DNA of 30,368 nucleotides from Planctomycetaceae bacterium (GTDB lineage: Bacteria > Planctomycetota > Planctomycetia > Pirellulales > Thermoguttaceae). Positions within the stretch are counted from its first letter, which is position 1; each line of letters opens with the position of its first letter. The stretch covers positions 1-30,368 of the forward strand of contig WRCR01000007.1 of assembly GCA_009783865.1 (NCBI GenBank). The letters run 5' to 3'. A program made the position numbers and the translations under genes. This document shows, in pieces, positions 8,334 to 17,329 of this stretch. The notes below the pieces were generated by a model, which saw nothing but the letters and a program-made list of their open reading frames with translations, searched no databases and was not told where the DNA came from.

Positions 8334-8981
8334 ATGAGTAATAATATCAACATACAATTTGTCTTTTTCGACCTCGGCAACGTTCTTCTGCGTTTTTCTC
8401 TGGAAGCACTAGGGAAACAATGCAACGCTATGCTCGGTCTGACCAACGAAGTCCTTTTCCGTGCAATTTACGGCGATGGTATGCAGGCACTGGTAGAATG
8501 CGGTACTATCACCGAAGAAGAATTTTACGAGGAATTCTGCCGCCGGATAAATCAGCGTCCGCCGTACAAAGAACTGCGGGACGCAATGAACGACATATTT
8601 TATATATGCGAAGAAACAATGCCCTTTGTGAAACGTCTGGCGGAAGAAAATTTTCCGCGCGGAATTCTTTCCAACATCGGTAGTCAGCATTGGGATTTCT
8701 GCGTAGAAAAATTTCCCGAACTTTTCGCGCTGTTCCCCGACAATCTTGTGAAAAGTTTTGAAGTCGGAGCAGTGAAACCGGCGAAGGAAATTTATCAGCA
8801 CGCATTTGAAGTCGCTCAAAAAGCAGTTAATGGAATTGAAAAGTCCGAAGTACTTTTCATTGACGACATGCAGCGGAATGTCGACGGTGCGAATGATTTC
8901 GGCTTCGATGCCGTTCTTTTCTCCGAACCGGAACTGCTTGCCGAAGAAATTGAAAAACGCCGACTCGGACCGTTTTATTAA
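8334..8981 (+). CDS. HAD-superfamily phosphatase, YihX-like
   Basis: The 215-residue protein is a haloacid-dehalogenase-type hydrolase, subfamily IA. Motif I is F-F-D-L-G-N-V with Asp13 as the likely nucleophile, followed by a helical cap. Motif II is GILSNIG, motif III has Lys in AVKPAKE, and motif IV is LFIDDMQRNVDGA. The DLGNV form of motif I is typical of YihX, a glucose-1-phosphate phosphatase, but the substrate cannot be fixed from sequence. A GTG start at 8295 would add 13 residues outside the fold, so I prefer the ATG at 8334; neither has a strong ribosome binding site. The NfeD-like gene follows 31 bases downstream, with which it may form an operon. Confidence 0.88.
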   Translation: MSNNINIQFVFFDLGNVLLRFSLEALGKQCNAMLGLTNEVLFRAIYGDGMQALVECGTITEEEFYEEFCRRINQRPPYKELRDAMNDIFYICEETMPFVKRLAEENFPRGILSNIGSQHWDFCVEKFPELFALFPDNLVKSFEVGAVKPAKEIYQHAFEVAQKAVNGIEKSEVLFIDDMQRNVDGANDFGFDAVLFSEPELLAEEIEKRRLGPFY

Positions 8982-9012
8982 CATCCGCCGATTAGCATAG
9001 ATAGTAAAAACG

Positions 9013-9555
9013 ATGCAGTTTGTTTTTTGGACTTTCGTTTGCCTTGGCGTTGCCGTATTTCTTGCGGCAATGGAACTCGTTGTGCCGTCCGGTATGATTT
9101 TGTTTCTGGCAGCAGTTGCTCTCATCGGAAGTATTGTATTTGCATTTTATGCGGACGTAACTTTTGGGGCGGTTTATACCGTTTTTCTTTTTGTCGCCGT
9201 TCCGTTTTCGCTGTATTACTTCATGATGTGGTGGACGCGGTCGAAAATGGGAAAAATCATTTTGCTCGACACTGAACAAGACCCCGCATTGCAGCCCGAT
9301 GAGCATACCGTCCTTGTAAAATCGCTCACAGGCAAGACCGGAATTGCAAAAAGTAAAATGATGTTGAGCGGGCTTGTCGAAATTGACGGACAAAATTTCA
9401 GCGCAGTCAGCGGCGTTGAAGTTATCGATGCGGGCGAACGGATTCAAGTTGTGAAAGCAGACGGAATCGAAATTATTGTCCGCAAGATTCAGGGGGAAAC
9501 GGCAAGTGCGGATTATACCATTCCGCCGCAAATTGAAGACCCGTTCAGAGGTTAA
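9013..9555 (+). CDS. NfeD-like membrane protein
   Basis: The 180-residue product has about three hydrophobic segments (roughly 4-24, 27-47 and 52-73). A short linker and a C-terminal OB-fold domain follow. The OB domain carries the family pattern: LVKSLTGKTGIAKS, then SGLVEIDGQNFSAVS, then AGERIQVVKADGIEIIVRK. NfeD proteins associate with stomatin/SPFH partners or membrane-bound serine proteases in membrane microdomains. This one is the short form without the ClpP-like protease domain, and no partner gene lies alongside. It follows the HAD gene by 31 bases with no clear Shine-Dalgarno. Confidence 0.85.
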   Translation: MQFVFWTFVCLGVAVFLAAMELVVPSGMILFLAAVALIGSIVFAFYADVTFGAVYTVFLFVAVPFSLYYFMMWWTRSKMGKIILLDTEQDPALQPDEHTVLVKSLTGKTGIAKSKMMLSGLVEIDGQNFSAVSGVEVIDAGERIQVVKADGIEIIVRKIQGETASADYTIPPQIEDPFRG

Positions 9556-9580
9556 TTTTGTCAGCGTAGAAAAAAAGTAA

Positions 9581-9601
9581 GCGGGGGCTAAAGCCGCCCG
9601 C
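9581..9601. terminator. GC-rich hairpin between convergent genes, repeated at 28.5 kb
   Basis: GCGGG-GGC, loop TAAA, then GCC-G-CCCGC gives an eight-pair stem with one bulged G. It lies between the stop codons of the NfeD-like (plus) and DUF4159 (minus) genes. Read on the minus strand it is followed after TTAC by seven T, so it looks like a terminator for the DUF4159 gene. The 26 bases from 9581, including CCTCTT after the stem, are identical to 28513-28538. Confidence 0.65.
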
Positions 9602-9619
9602 CTCTTTGTCAATTCAATT

Positions 9620-11221
9620 CTAGTGCGTCACCGCATATACCAGAATGTTAGTGCCGATTTCCAATGCCGACTTGTCTTTCAATCCGTAAGCATAAGCATG
9701 CGGGAATTGTTCCCAGCCGTTGCCTAAATCGAATCTGCTGTAAATCACGCCCGGCTTGCCTTCAAGCATTATCGCTTCCAGTTCCGGCTTTTCAAGTTGT
9801 CCGAAGTCCTCGTAAGTCCGCGGCGTATATTCCGCTTTGGAAATACTAAACTGATTGTTGTAAATCGGATGGTCTATCGGAATCGGTTCAAGATTTTGAT
9901 TCGGGAACGCCCTTCGGATTTCACGCCGGAACGAAGTATCAAACGATTCACGACCGCAGCAGGCATCGGCAACAAAGATACCGCCTGCCTTCACAAACTG
10001 CTGCAAACGAGTAATGTCTTCATTCGACCAAGTGAAATCACGGTGTCCCGTCATATACCAAACCGGATAAGTCAACGCCGCCGGGTCTTTCATTTGAACA
10101 TTAACCCGTTTGAACTTGACTTCCATTGTCGTATTTTCTTTGGCGAATTTCATCAGGTTGTGAACCGCATCTGGGTCTGGGTCCCAATCGCCTTCGTGAA
10201 CAATCTGCGCAAAAACGAAGTCGTCCCGCACCGGTGCTTTGTCTTCGTAATAAACCTTTGAAGTGCTTAAGAAACGTCCTAATTGGAAAGTTCCAAGCAT
10301 ATATGTAACGATGTTTGCGCCAACTTGACGGGCAAGGTCTATCGTCATGCGGGTTCCCCGGTCGTGGTCGTGTCCGTCCCAGCCGCAAGTCATATCAGCG
10401 TGTGAGAAGATCACGGCATCCCGGCAGCCGATTTCAATGGATTCCAAACTCGGTTCGCCGGAGTACTCTTCACCATCTGCCTTTTTGTATTGGAATTGCT
10501 GGTCTAACTTGTAATATGAACTGAAAACGGGATTGTCCGGCAGCATTTTCCGCATAGGTCTTTGCGGGAAAATAATTGACATCTCTTTACGGAAAGAGTC
10601 GGCAAAGTCCTTCCAGCCGCAACAGGCATCAGCGATAATAGTACCGCCGTCCAGAACATATCTAGCGACGTTTTCCCGCATCTTATCGCTCAACTCAAAA
10701 TGGTTATGTCCTGCCATCAACAAGGCAGGCAATTCTCTTGGATCGTATGAGAAGGTAGCTAAGTCGGATTCGACACCGCGGTAATTGATGCCGAGTTTTG
10801 AATTCGTCCAATCGAGCAGCGTTTTGATGTCCGCCGGATCAGTCATCCAGTCGCGGTACATACTTTGTTTGCCGTCTTTAACAATGTAGCGGGGCGCGCC
10901 GAGTGCCGCTTTTCCGATGAGCGAAGGCGGAGACGGCGGGCGTTTTTTCTCACTTCGGCGAAGCGGAGTTACCGGCAACGGCAACGGGGCGAACCCTTCA
11001 CCGCCGGTTTGCGTTGAGTTGACCGCTTTCGGCGGCGGACCGCAGTCAATCGGTCCTGTGTTTTCCTCTGCCATGCAGGCATCGGTTGTAAAAGTAGCGA
11101 CGCTGACACCGGTTAGTGAAGAAACTCCGGCAGCGGCAGTAGTTCCGCCAATTTTCTCTAAAAATTTTCTTCGTGATTGAAGAGCGGTCTCTTGCTCGGA
11201 AACATAACGAGTATTGTCCAT
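9620..11221 (-). CDS. Tat-exported protein with two tandem DUF4159 domains
   Basis: The 533-residue protein begins at the ATG at 11221, preceded by AGGAG eight bases upstream. The longer in-frame start at 11278 has no such site. A twin-arginine signal, S-R-R-K-F-L at residues 16-21 followed by an Ala/Gly/Val-rich stretch, indicates Tat export of a folded protein. After a Pro-rich linker there are two related domains, each with an A-D-A-C-C-G signature (A-D-A-C-C-G-W-K and A-D-A-C-C-G-R-E). Each also has an upstream L-x-M-x-G-H or W-Y-M-T-G-H motif and a shared SFR(K/R)E segment. This is the DUF4159 pattern, a family frequent in planctomycetes with no established biochemistry. The duplicated Cys-Cys and His could bind metal or cofactor, which is inference. 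Confidence 0.85.
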   Translation of the reverse strand: MDNTRYVSEQETALQSRRKFLEKIGGTTAAAGVSSLTGVSVATFTTDACMAEENTGPIDCGPPPKAVNSTQTGGEGFAPLPLPVTPLRRSEKKRPPSPPSLIGKAALGAPRYIVKDGKQSMYRDWMTDPADIKTLLDWTNSKLGINYRGVESDLATFSYDPRELPALLMAGHNHFELSDKMRENVARYVLDGGTIIADACCGWKDFADSFRKEMSIIFPQRPMRKMLPDNPVFSSYYKLDQQFQYKKADGEEYSGEPSLESIEIGCRDAVIFSHADMTCGWDGHDHDRGTRMTIDLARQVGANIVTYMLGTFQLGRFLSTSKVYYEDKAPVRDDFVFAQIVHEGDWDPDPDAVHNLMKFAKENTTMEVKFKRVNVQMKDPAALTYPVWYMTGHRDFTWSNEDITRLQQFVKAGGIFVADACCGRESFDTSFRREIRRAFPNQNLEPIPIDHPIYNNQFSISKAEYTPRTYEDFGQLEKPELEAIMLEGKPGVIYSRFDLGNGWEQFPHAYAYGLKDKSALEIGTNILVYAVTH

Positions 11222-11544
11222 TGCGGCATCTCCTAAAAAATCGTGGGGGCAGTAGAAAAACCGGCAGTATATCTCCACAACTGTCAGCGGGAGCGTAAAA
11301 ACAACTCCACATTGTAATCATAACATAGATTTCGGTTATTTCAAGATGTTTTTCTATAAAAAACGGTTTTTTTACAAAAAAATTGAAATTTTTCTCAAAA
11401 ATCGATAATTTTTGATAAATTTTCCGGTAAGGGCATTATTAAGGGCATGTCGGGAAACGGGATGTAGAAATTTTGTGGAATTTTCACTACTCCCGCCAAA
11501 AATCCACACAAAATTTTACACGTCAGCCGTTAAACTGTTCCGCC
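11222..11544. other. AT-rich divergent intergenic region
   Basis: Between the DUF4159 and CHAT genes I see no supported gene. From about 11330 to 11420 the DNA is very rich in A- and T-runs. TAAGGGCAT occurs twice in direct orientation, at 11428-11436 and 11440-11448, a possible protein-binding site upstream of the CHAT promoter. Confidence 0.5.
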
Positions 11545-11573
11545 TTGCATTTGTTTTCCGTTTCCTTTATACT
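11545..11573 (+). promoter_or_regulatory. Probable sigma70 promoter of the CHAT gene
   Basis: TTGCAT (11545-11550), 17 bases, then TATACT (11568-11573). Transcription would start near 11580, about 43 bases before the ATG at 11623, leaving room for AGGAG within the leader. This supports 11623 over the upstream in-frame start at 11473. Confidence 0.6.
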
Positions 11574-11622
11574 CATAACCGTGAGCAAGGATTCTTTCAA
11601 CGGAAACTACAGGAGAAAAATT

Positions 11623-14600
11623 ATGATTCCGAAGATGTTTCGTTATGCAGCCGTTTGTGTTGTCGTTCTATCCCTTTTGTTTTCAGGCGGTTTAACAAAT
11701 GGACAGATGATAGACCGGGTAGTACCGACTCCGCATTACTTTGAAATTTCGATGGCGGAATTCAATCGGGGTGAATTCGTGAAAGCACTCGCCGAATTCA
11801 ATTACGATTTGAAAAACATGGTCAAGGTTCACGATGTCAACGGCGTTCTGCTTCCTTGGCTTGACGCTCTTTGCTATATGATAATGGCAGGCGAATGTCA
11901 TTATCAACTCGGACGCTACGATGACGCAATGAAGTTATTCGACAATGCCGTGCAGATTTATCTGAATAATTCCCACTGGCTTGCAAACGTTTCCTGCTCC
12001 GCCGTGCCTGTTCCCGTTCAGCGTCCGGCACTGCCGTGGGGTGCCACAACCCGCAAAGGCGAATTAGGAAACTTTCGCAACTGCCGCTTTCAGATATTGC
12101 AGCAGCATATGAATCTTATGAATCTGGGCAATCAGGGACAGGGACTGATGCAACAGCAGCAGATGACAACAATTCACGCTCATGAAATTATCAATAAACT
12201 GTCGCTGCTCATCAGAAGGCGCGGAGAAATACTCGGACCGCTTGCAAAATACGACAAACTAACGAAGGACATTACACAGATTCTCGGCGGCAGACCTTGT
12301 CCGCCGAACCATTTCTCAGGTGTGTGGGTAGATGTACTTTACGGTCTCGCTCTTTCTGCAATGGGCGACGATGAACAAGCCGTCGTGCAACTCGAAAAAG
12401 GACTGCTGATGCTCAACCGGATTGACCACCAACTAACGGCGCAGGCATTGAATGAACTCGGTCTCATCGCACTCAGGGCAGGTAAAAATCCTGAAGCACT
12501 TGTTTATTTCTTTGAAGCATCTTTAGCGGCTCGATACTTCGATGACTGGGCTTTGCTCGGTGAGACCTTCGTCAATGCCGCTAACGCGCAACGGCTCATT
12601 GACAAAACGAAACCGCTGCCCGCTCTTCAAAACGCACTAACGTATTTCCAGAATCTGCGGTTTGCAAGTCCCTTGACCATTCTTCCGATTTGCAACGAAC
12701 TTGCCGAAGCCGCTATTTTGGCGGGTGACCTTCGGGCTGCACAGAATTACTGCAATCAGGCAAGTAATATAATGGCGAAACGGGCAATCGGCGAAACAGT
12801 GCATGCCGCTCGAAGTATGTATCTTCGGGCAATGCTGACTTACATAACGGCATACTCGGAAGCCAAGGCGGGGCGGGAAATCAATCTCAACCCCGGTGAT
12901 GAGCAACTCGCAACCGCTTTGAATTTCATGCGGCGCGGTTCGCTTTGGCTCCATCAACTTGCATGTCTTGAATCGCTTTTTCAACAGGGAGCAATCACTG
13001 CCGCCGGTCCTATCACAACTAAAGCAGCCGACGAACTTTATGAATATCTTCTGCGGGAACCAACCGCAAGCGATTGGGCAACAAGACCGATAGAATGTCT
13101 CGCCCACATGATTTTCACACCGCCGGAAGCATATCAGCGTTGGTTTTACGTTGCGTTGCAGCGGGGAGAACGTGAAAAAGCGTTTGACATTTCCGAAAAA
13201 GCGAGAACAGCAAAATTCTTTTCTTGGTTCAAATTAGGACCGCGTATGTTGTCGCTCCGGATTCTTTTTGAAGGTGAAAACGTAAATCAGCAATTACTTT
13301 TACAGCGGCAATCGCTTTCGCTGGACTTTCAGCGTTTCAGTGAATTGTCGAAACAAGTTGATGCTGTAAAAAAGAAATTAGCACCGCTGCCGCTCATGCC
13401 GAAAAACGATGCGGAAACCAGACAGCAAAAAGAGGCGTTATCTCAGTTAGCGGCATTGTCGCAAGAACAGGAAGCAATGCTGCGTCCGATTGCTTTAACG
13501 CGAAATAAGGCACCGATAATTTTCCCGCCGGTGTTAACGCTGGAACAAATCCGAAAACGCTTGCCGGAAGGAACGGCAATGCTCGTCTATTTTGAAGCAC
13601 TGGGCAGATGTTACGGTTTCCTCGTGGACAAAAGCAGTTTAAATATGTGGGAGTTGATTCAGGAGTCCCGCGAACCATCGCTGCAAAAGTTGATATCAGA
13701 TTTTCTTGACGGTCTCGGCAACAAGGGAGCGAATCAAGCGTTGACTGTCAAGGAATTGACGAAAGAAGGACAAAAATGGGAGGAAACCGGCGCGCTGCTT
13801 CAAAAACGGCTTCTCGGTAATGAACAGAGGCAGGCGAATTTTACAGAACTCGTTATCGTTCCAACGGGACCCATCTGGTATGCTCCGTTTGAGGCAATGT
13901 GTGTGAAAACGGAAGGCAAATTTCGTCCTTTTATCTCGGCGGGAACATCTTTGTCAATACGTTATGCTCCGACTGCTTCGCTAGGTGTGCCGGATATTAC
14001 AGGCAATGTGAAAGACAACAGAAGCAGTGAAGCCGCCGAGACGCTGGTAATTTGCGGAAGGTTTCATAACAAGAGCGGCACTTCGCTTGCGTATGATGCG
14101 GTCGACAGATACACGAAAGGGGGAATAGCGAATTTAGTTCCGATGGCGGTCTTTCCGATTGATGAAAACTATCGCGATTTTCCCGGAAACACAACGGCAT
14201 TTGCTTCGCAGTTGAAACGGCTTGTTGTGCTTGATGATATAGTTGCGCCGAAGGGCGACCCGCTCAAGTGGACACCGTTTAATGCTGACAAGAATAAGAT
14301 ACATCATCCGGTTTCAAGTTGGCTGTCTTTGCCGTGGGGCGGACCGCAGTTGGTTGTGCTTCCCGGTTTTCATACGGCTGCGGAGAACGCATTAAAAACG
14401 GAAAGAATGCAAGGGGCAATTACCAACGGCGATGATTTATTCTTGTCGGCAATGGTGTTGCAAGCGTGCGGAGCGAAGACGATTTTGTTGAGCCGATGGC
14501 GGGTCGGCGGACGTTCAACTTTCGATTTGACGGGGCACTTTTTGAAGAATATTCAAACGATGGGTGCGGCGGAAGCATGGCGGCAGTCGATATTGGATGT

Positions 14601-14775
14601 TGGAGTTGAGCCGCTGGTTTTGGCGGAAGAGCCGCGGTTGCGTCCCGGTGCGGGCGAAGTTGATGTGCCGTCGGCGAATCACCCGTTCTTTTGGAGTTCG
14701 TTTATATTGCTCGACCGCGGCGAAAGACCGCTGAAGGAAGACGACGGTAAGGACACCAAGACGAAACTCGACTAA
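11623..14775 (+). CDS. Secreted TPR/CHAT-domain protein with degenerate active site
   Basis: The 1050-residue protein starts at the ATG at 11623, preceded by CAGGAG at optimal distance. A Sec signal peptide (MIPKMFRYAAVCVVVLSLLF...TNGQ) is followed by TPR-like helical repeats over roughly residues 30-480, with a Gln-rich loop (LMQQQQ) near 170. A charged coiled coil near 545-630 precedes a C-terminal CHAT domain, about 650-1030. CHAT is the caspase-like peptidase fold (clan CD). Its usual LVVLSAC-x-T strand here reads LVVLPGFHT, placing Phe916 at the catalytic cysteine, and no clear H-G motif is seen upstream. The flanking family pattern is intact: GDDLFLSAMVLQACGAKTILLSRWRVG and a final FFWSSFILLDRG. 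It is therefore probably a non-proteolytic scaffold outside the cytoplasm. It is monocistronic, divergent from the DUF4159 gene. Confidence 0.85.
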   Translation: MIPKMFRYAAVCVVVLSLLFSGGLTNGQMIDRVVPTPHYFEISMAEFNRGEFVKALAEFNYDLKNMVKVHDVNGVLLPWLDALCYMIMAGECHYQLGRYDDAMKLFDNAVQIYLNNSHWLANVSCSAVPVPVQRPALPWGATTRKGELGNFRNCRFQILQQHMNLMNLGNQGQGLMQQQQMTTIHAHEIINKLSLLIRRRGEILGPLAKYDKLTKDITQILGGRPCPPNHFSGVWVDVLYGLALSAMGDDEQAVVQLEKGLLMLNRIDHQLTAQALNELGLIALRAGKNPEALVYFFEASLAARYFDDWALLGETFVNAANAQRLIDKTKPLPALQNALTYFQNLRFASPLTILPICNELAEAAILAGDLRAAQNYCNQASNIMAKRAIGETVHAARSMYLRAMLTYITAYSEAKAGREINLNPGDEQLATALNFMRRGSLWLHQLACLESLFQQGAITAAGPITTKAADELYEYLLREPTASDWATRPIECLAHMIFTPPEAYQRWFYVALQRGEREKAFDISEKARTAKFFSWFKLGPRMLSLRILFEGENVNQQLLLQRQSLSLDFQRFSELSKQVDAVKKKLAPLPLMPKNDAETRQQKEALSQLAALSQEQEAMLRPIALTRNKAPIIFPPVLTLEQIRKRLPEGTAMLVYFEALGRCYGFLVDKSSLNMWELIQESREPSLQKLISDFLDGLGNKGANQALTVKELTKEGQKWEETGALLQKRLLGNEQRQANFTELVIVPTGPIWYAPFEAMCVKTEGKFRPFISAGTSLSIRYAPTASLGVPDITGNVKDNRSSEAAETLVICGRFHNKSGTSLAYDAVDRYTKGGIANLVPMAVFPIDENYRDFPGNTTAFASQLKRLVVLDDIVAPKGDPLKWTPFNADKNKIHHPVSSWLSLPWGGPQLVVLPGFHTAAENALKTERMQGAITNGDDLFLSAMVLQACGAKTILLSRWRVGGRSTFDLTGHFLKNIQTMGAAEAWRQSILDVGVEPLVLAEEPRLRPGAGEVDVPSANHPFFWSSFILLDRGERPLKEDDGKDTKTKLD

Positions 14776-14903
14776 CAAAGTTAACCTCCTTGTCACTTTG
14801 ATATTTTGATAAAATCCTCTGCAATAATATGCAGCATTTTGACAGAAAAATCAATTTCGGGACGCTACCTAGAACAAGCACTCCTTTTAACCGAAGAATT
14901 CCA

Positions 14904-15076
14904 ATGATGAACTTCAACGCAAATTATGACCGCGCCGCTTGGCGGACCTTTCTGGATAAATTTTGCCGAATGATTTTACGCAGCGGAAAATTGACGGACT
15001 GGCATACGAATTATACGGTTTGACCGCGGAGGAAATAAAAACAATTGAAAATTTGTACCAAACCAACGTTTTTTGA
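14904..15076 (+). pseudogene. Short broken gene resembling a DNA-methylase C-terminal tail
   Basis: Between the convergent CHAT and transporter genes, one frame from the ATG at 14904/14907 reads MNFNANYDRAAWRTFLDK. The adjacent frame then reads ILPNDFTQRKIDGLAYELYG and continues LTAEEIKTIENLYQ to a TGA at 15074-15076. Adding a single A to GATAAATTTT at 14955-14964 would join the two. The pattern K-I-D-x-L-x-Y-x-L-Y-G-L-T-x-E-E-I-x-x-I-E is the common extreme C-terminus of Eco57I/TaqI-like adenine methylases. This is either a decayed fragment of such a gene or a small gene with that tail. The rest of the methylase is absent from the window. Confidence 0.5.
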
Positions 15077-15088
15077 CAAAATCAAATA

Positions 15089-17278
15089 TTACGAAACACC
15101 GTGCATCTTTCGTTTCAGTGTTGGTGCCATTGCCAGCGCGATGAGACCGATAACAAACGGTATGAACGCCATCAGCAGGAAGAAGTCGGCGAGTCCGCCG
15201 TCCTTGCCGAAGATGATACTTACGCCCTCTCCGCTTCCGAAATAACTTGCCGCGTATCCCGCCAAAATGTACGAGACGCTGCTCGCCAGAAACCACACGC
15301 CCATGAACATTGAAGCGTATCGGGCAGGCGAAAGTTTCGTTACCATTGAAAGACCGATAGGCGACAAGCAAAGTTCACCCCACGTGGCGAGAAGGTAACA
15401 CAACAGCAGCCAGTACGCCGCCGCTTTTCCGCCGGAGAGTTTCGCTTCAAACGCACCGGGAATCATCACTAAAAAACTTGTCGACACAAGGAGCAATCCC
15501 AACGCAAACTTCGTCGGCGTACTCGGTTCGATACCGAGTCGGGCAAGGATTCCCCAAAGGAGCATAAAGAGCGGAACAAAAATTACCACGCACATCGCAT
15601 TCACCGATTGATACCACGTCGCCGGAAAAGTCAAAGGTTCGACACCGGAAACATAGCGAACATCGAATCTCCGCTGCGCAGCGTCCATCGCCAATAAATC
15701 GGTTTGAATTTTTGCGCCTTTTTCCTGTTCACTCGCAAGCAAGACGGTAATTGCCTGCAAAATCGCTGTTCGGTGCTTTTCGTTTTCCGCAATTTTTTTG
15801 TTCATTGCCTTAACGGTATCGCTTTCGGAAAGACAGTCAACGATAGGGACAAGAATGGGATTTTTCAGTTCTTCCCGAATCTTCTCGGCAACGAGAACCT
15901 TGTCAGCGGTGTTTTTGGCGGAAAGTTTCAACTCTTCAATTTTCGCAACAACATTGGCATCGCCTTTTCCCTCTGCCGCCATCTGGTCTAAGTTCGTGAG
16001 CAGTGCTTCCACTATCTCCGTGTTATCTTCTTCGACATGTTCCATTAACTTCACGATGGCATCTTGAATCGTCGCATCCTTGCTTGCCCGTAAAACACGT
16101 TTGAGTTCGGCGGCAACCTTTTTTAATTCGACAATCTGTTCTTCGAGAGGAATCTCTTCCTCCTTCTTTTTCGCTGATAGGAGACGGATGATGTTAAACC
16201 GCTCCAGCCGGTCCGAAAAACTCGGACCTTTCGTCTCCGGGTTTTCGTGACCTATATGCTCGGATAACTGCCGGACTTTGTCTACGATTTGTTTGTATTC
16301 GATAAAGTCCTCGTTTTTGAGAAAAAACCACTCTGGAGTTGATTGTTGAACAACCGGCGCAATCGTCCGGTCGGTGTTCGCTTTGGCAAAAATGTTCAGC
16401 GAGGAACCGGCTTGCTCAAATGCAATCCAAAACGCAATCACGAAAATCGCCAGAACGGTAATAACGAACATTCGGTCATAGTCCTTTTTGTCCAATGGTC
16501 GTGTTTGTTCGTACACCGCCTTTTCGTGAGCGGTCTTTTCTTCGGAAGTCATTTCTTTCTTGGAATCATGTTTTGCCGGCGGATTTCCGATTCCTTTCAA
16601 ATGCCGTCCGAACATCAGGAAGGAAACGATACCGAAAATCATTCCGAAACCGGCGATGAGAAACCCGTATTGATAGCCGTAGATTTCGGCAATGGTTCCT
16701 CCGACAAGCGGCGACAAAAACGCACCGATGTTGATTCCCATGTAGAAAATCATGAAAGCGGAGTCCCGCCGCCGGTCGTCACCCGGGGCATAAAGTTGTC
16801 CTACCATCACGGAAATACAAGGTTTGAAAAATCCATTTCCCAGTATCATCAAGCCGAGACCGGCGTAAAACGTCCATAGCGCAACGGGGTCGGTACCGCC
16901 TGTTATGTCAATGTTTCCGACTCGGACGAATTCGGTGGCGGCGAGACAAAATTCGCCGAGTGCCATGAGAACTGCTCCGATAACAACGCACATTCGCTGT
17001 CCGATAAACCGGTCGGCAATCCAGCCGCCGAGCAGCGGAGCCAAATATACTAGACCGGTGTACCAGCCGTAGAGTTTATATGCGTCAGATTCCGTCCAGC
17101 CGAAACCGGCAATCGCACCTGACGAAATGCTGACGAGGTAAAGAACCAGAATCGCCCGCATAGTGTAAAAGGCGAAACGTTCCCATAATTCGGTTGTGAA
17201 GAGTACCCAGAGACCGGTCGGATGACCGAATATCTGTTTCACCTGCGGTGAATCAGATTTATAAGTATCACTACTCAT
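15089..17278 (-). CDS. POT/PTR-family peptide transporter with large extra domain
   Basis: This is a proton-coupled oligopeptide transporter of the major facilitator superfamily. The POT signature is clear: E30-L-W-E33-R-F in TM1 (the ExxER motif), GFFKPCISVMVG, and F-E-Q-A-G-S-S-L-N at about 287-295. FPATWYQSVNA and GELCLSPIGLSMVTKLSP follow in the second half. At 729 residues it is about 200 longer than normal. In ordinary members NTDR is followed within a few residues by the F-P-A-(T/S)-W-(Y/F)-Q-S segment. Here about 245 residues (305-550) intervene, rich in Lys/Glu heptads and predicted to be coiled coil. The start is ATG 17278 with no Shine-Dalgarno; a promoter is visible upstream. Confidence 0.9.
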   Translation of the reverse strand: MSSDTYKSDSPQVKQIFGHPTGLWVLFTTELWERFAFYTMRAILVLYLVSISSGAIAGFGWTESDAYKLYGWYTGLVYLAPLLGGWIADRFIGQRMCVVIGAVLMALGEFCLAATEFVRVGNIDITGGTDPVALWTFYAGLGLMILGNGFFKPCISVMVGQLYAPGDDRRRDSAFMIFYMGINIGAFLSPLVGGTIAEIYGYQYGFLIAGFGMIFGIVSFLMFGRHLKGIGNPPAKHDSKKEMTSEEKTAHEKAVYEQTRPLDKKDYDRMFVITVLAIFVIAFWIAFEQAGSSLNIFAKANTDRTIAPVVQQSTPEWFFLKNEDFIEYKQIVDKVRQLSEHIGHENPETKGPSFSDRLERFNIIRLLSAKKKEEEIPLEEQIVELKKVAAELKRVLRASKDATIQDAIVKLMEHVEEDNTEIVEALLTNLDQMAAEGKGDANVVAKIEELKLSAKNTADKVLVAEKIREELKNPILVPIVDCLSESDTVKAMNKKIAENEKHRTAILQAITVLLASEQEKGAKIQTDLLAMDAAQRRFDVRYVSGVEPLTFPATWYQSVNAMCVVIFVPLFMLLWGILARLGIEPSTPTKFALGLLLVSTSFLVMIPGAFEAKLSGGKAAAYWLLLCYLLATWGELCLSPIGLSMVTKLSPARYASMFMGVWFLASSVSYILAGYAASYFGSGEGVSIIFGKDGGLADFFLLMAFIPFVIGLIALAMAPTLKRKMHGVS

Positions 17279-17329
17279 GCTTTTTTTAGAACGTTTATGA
17301 ATGTTGTTGGAAGGGACAAATATATGCGC

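Noticed and set aside
8409..9612. Long minus-strand frames opposite the HAD and NfeD-like genes
   Set aside because: They are antisense to genes with clear family motifs, and their products look like translated noncoding frames.
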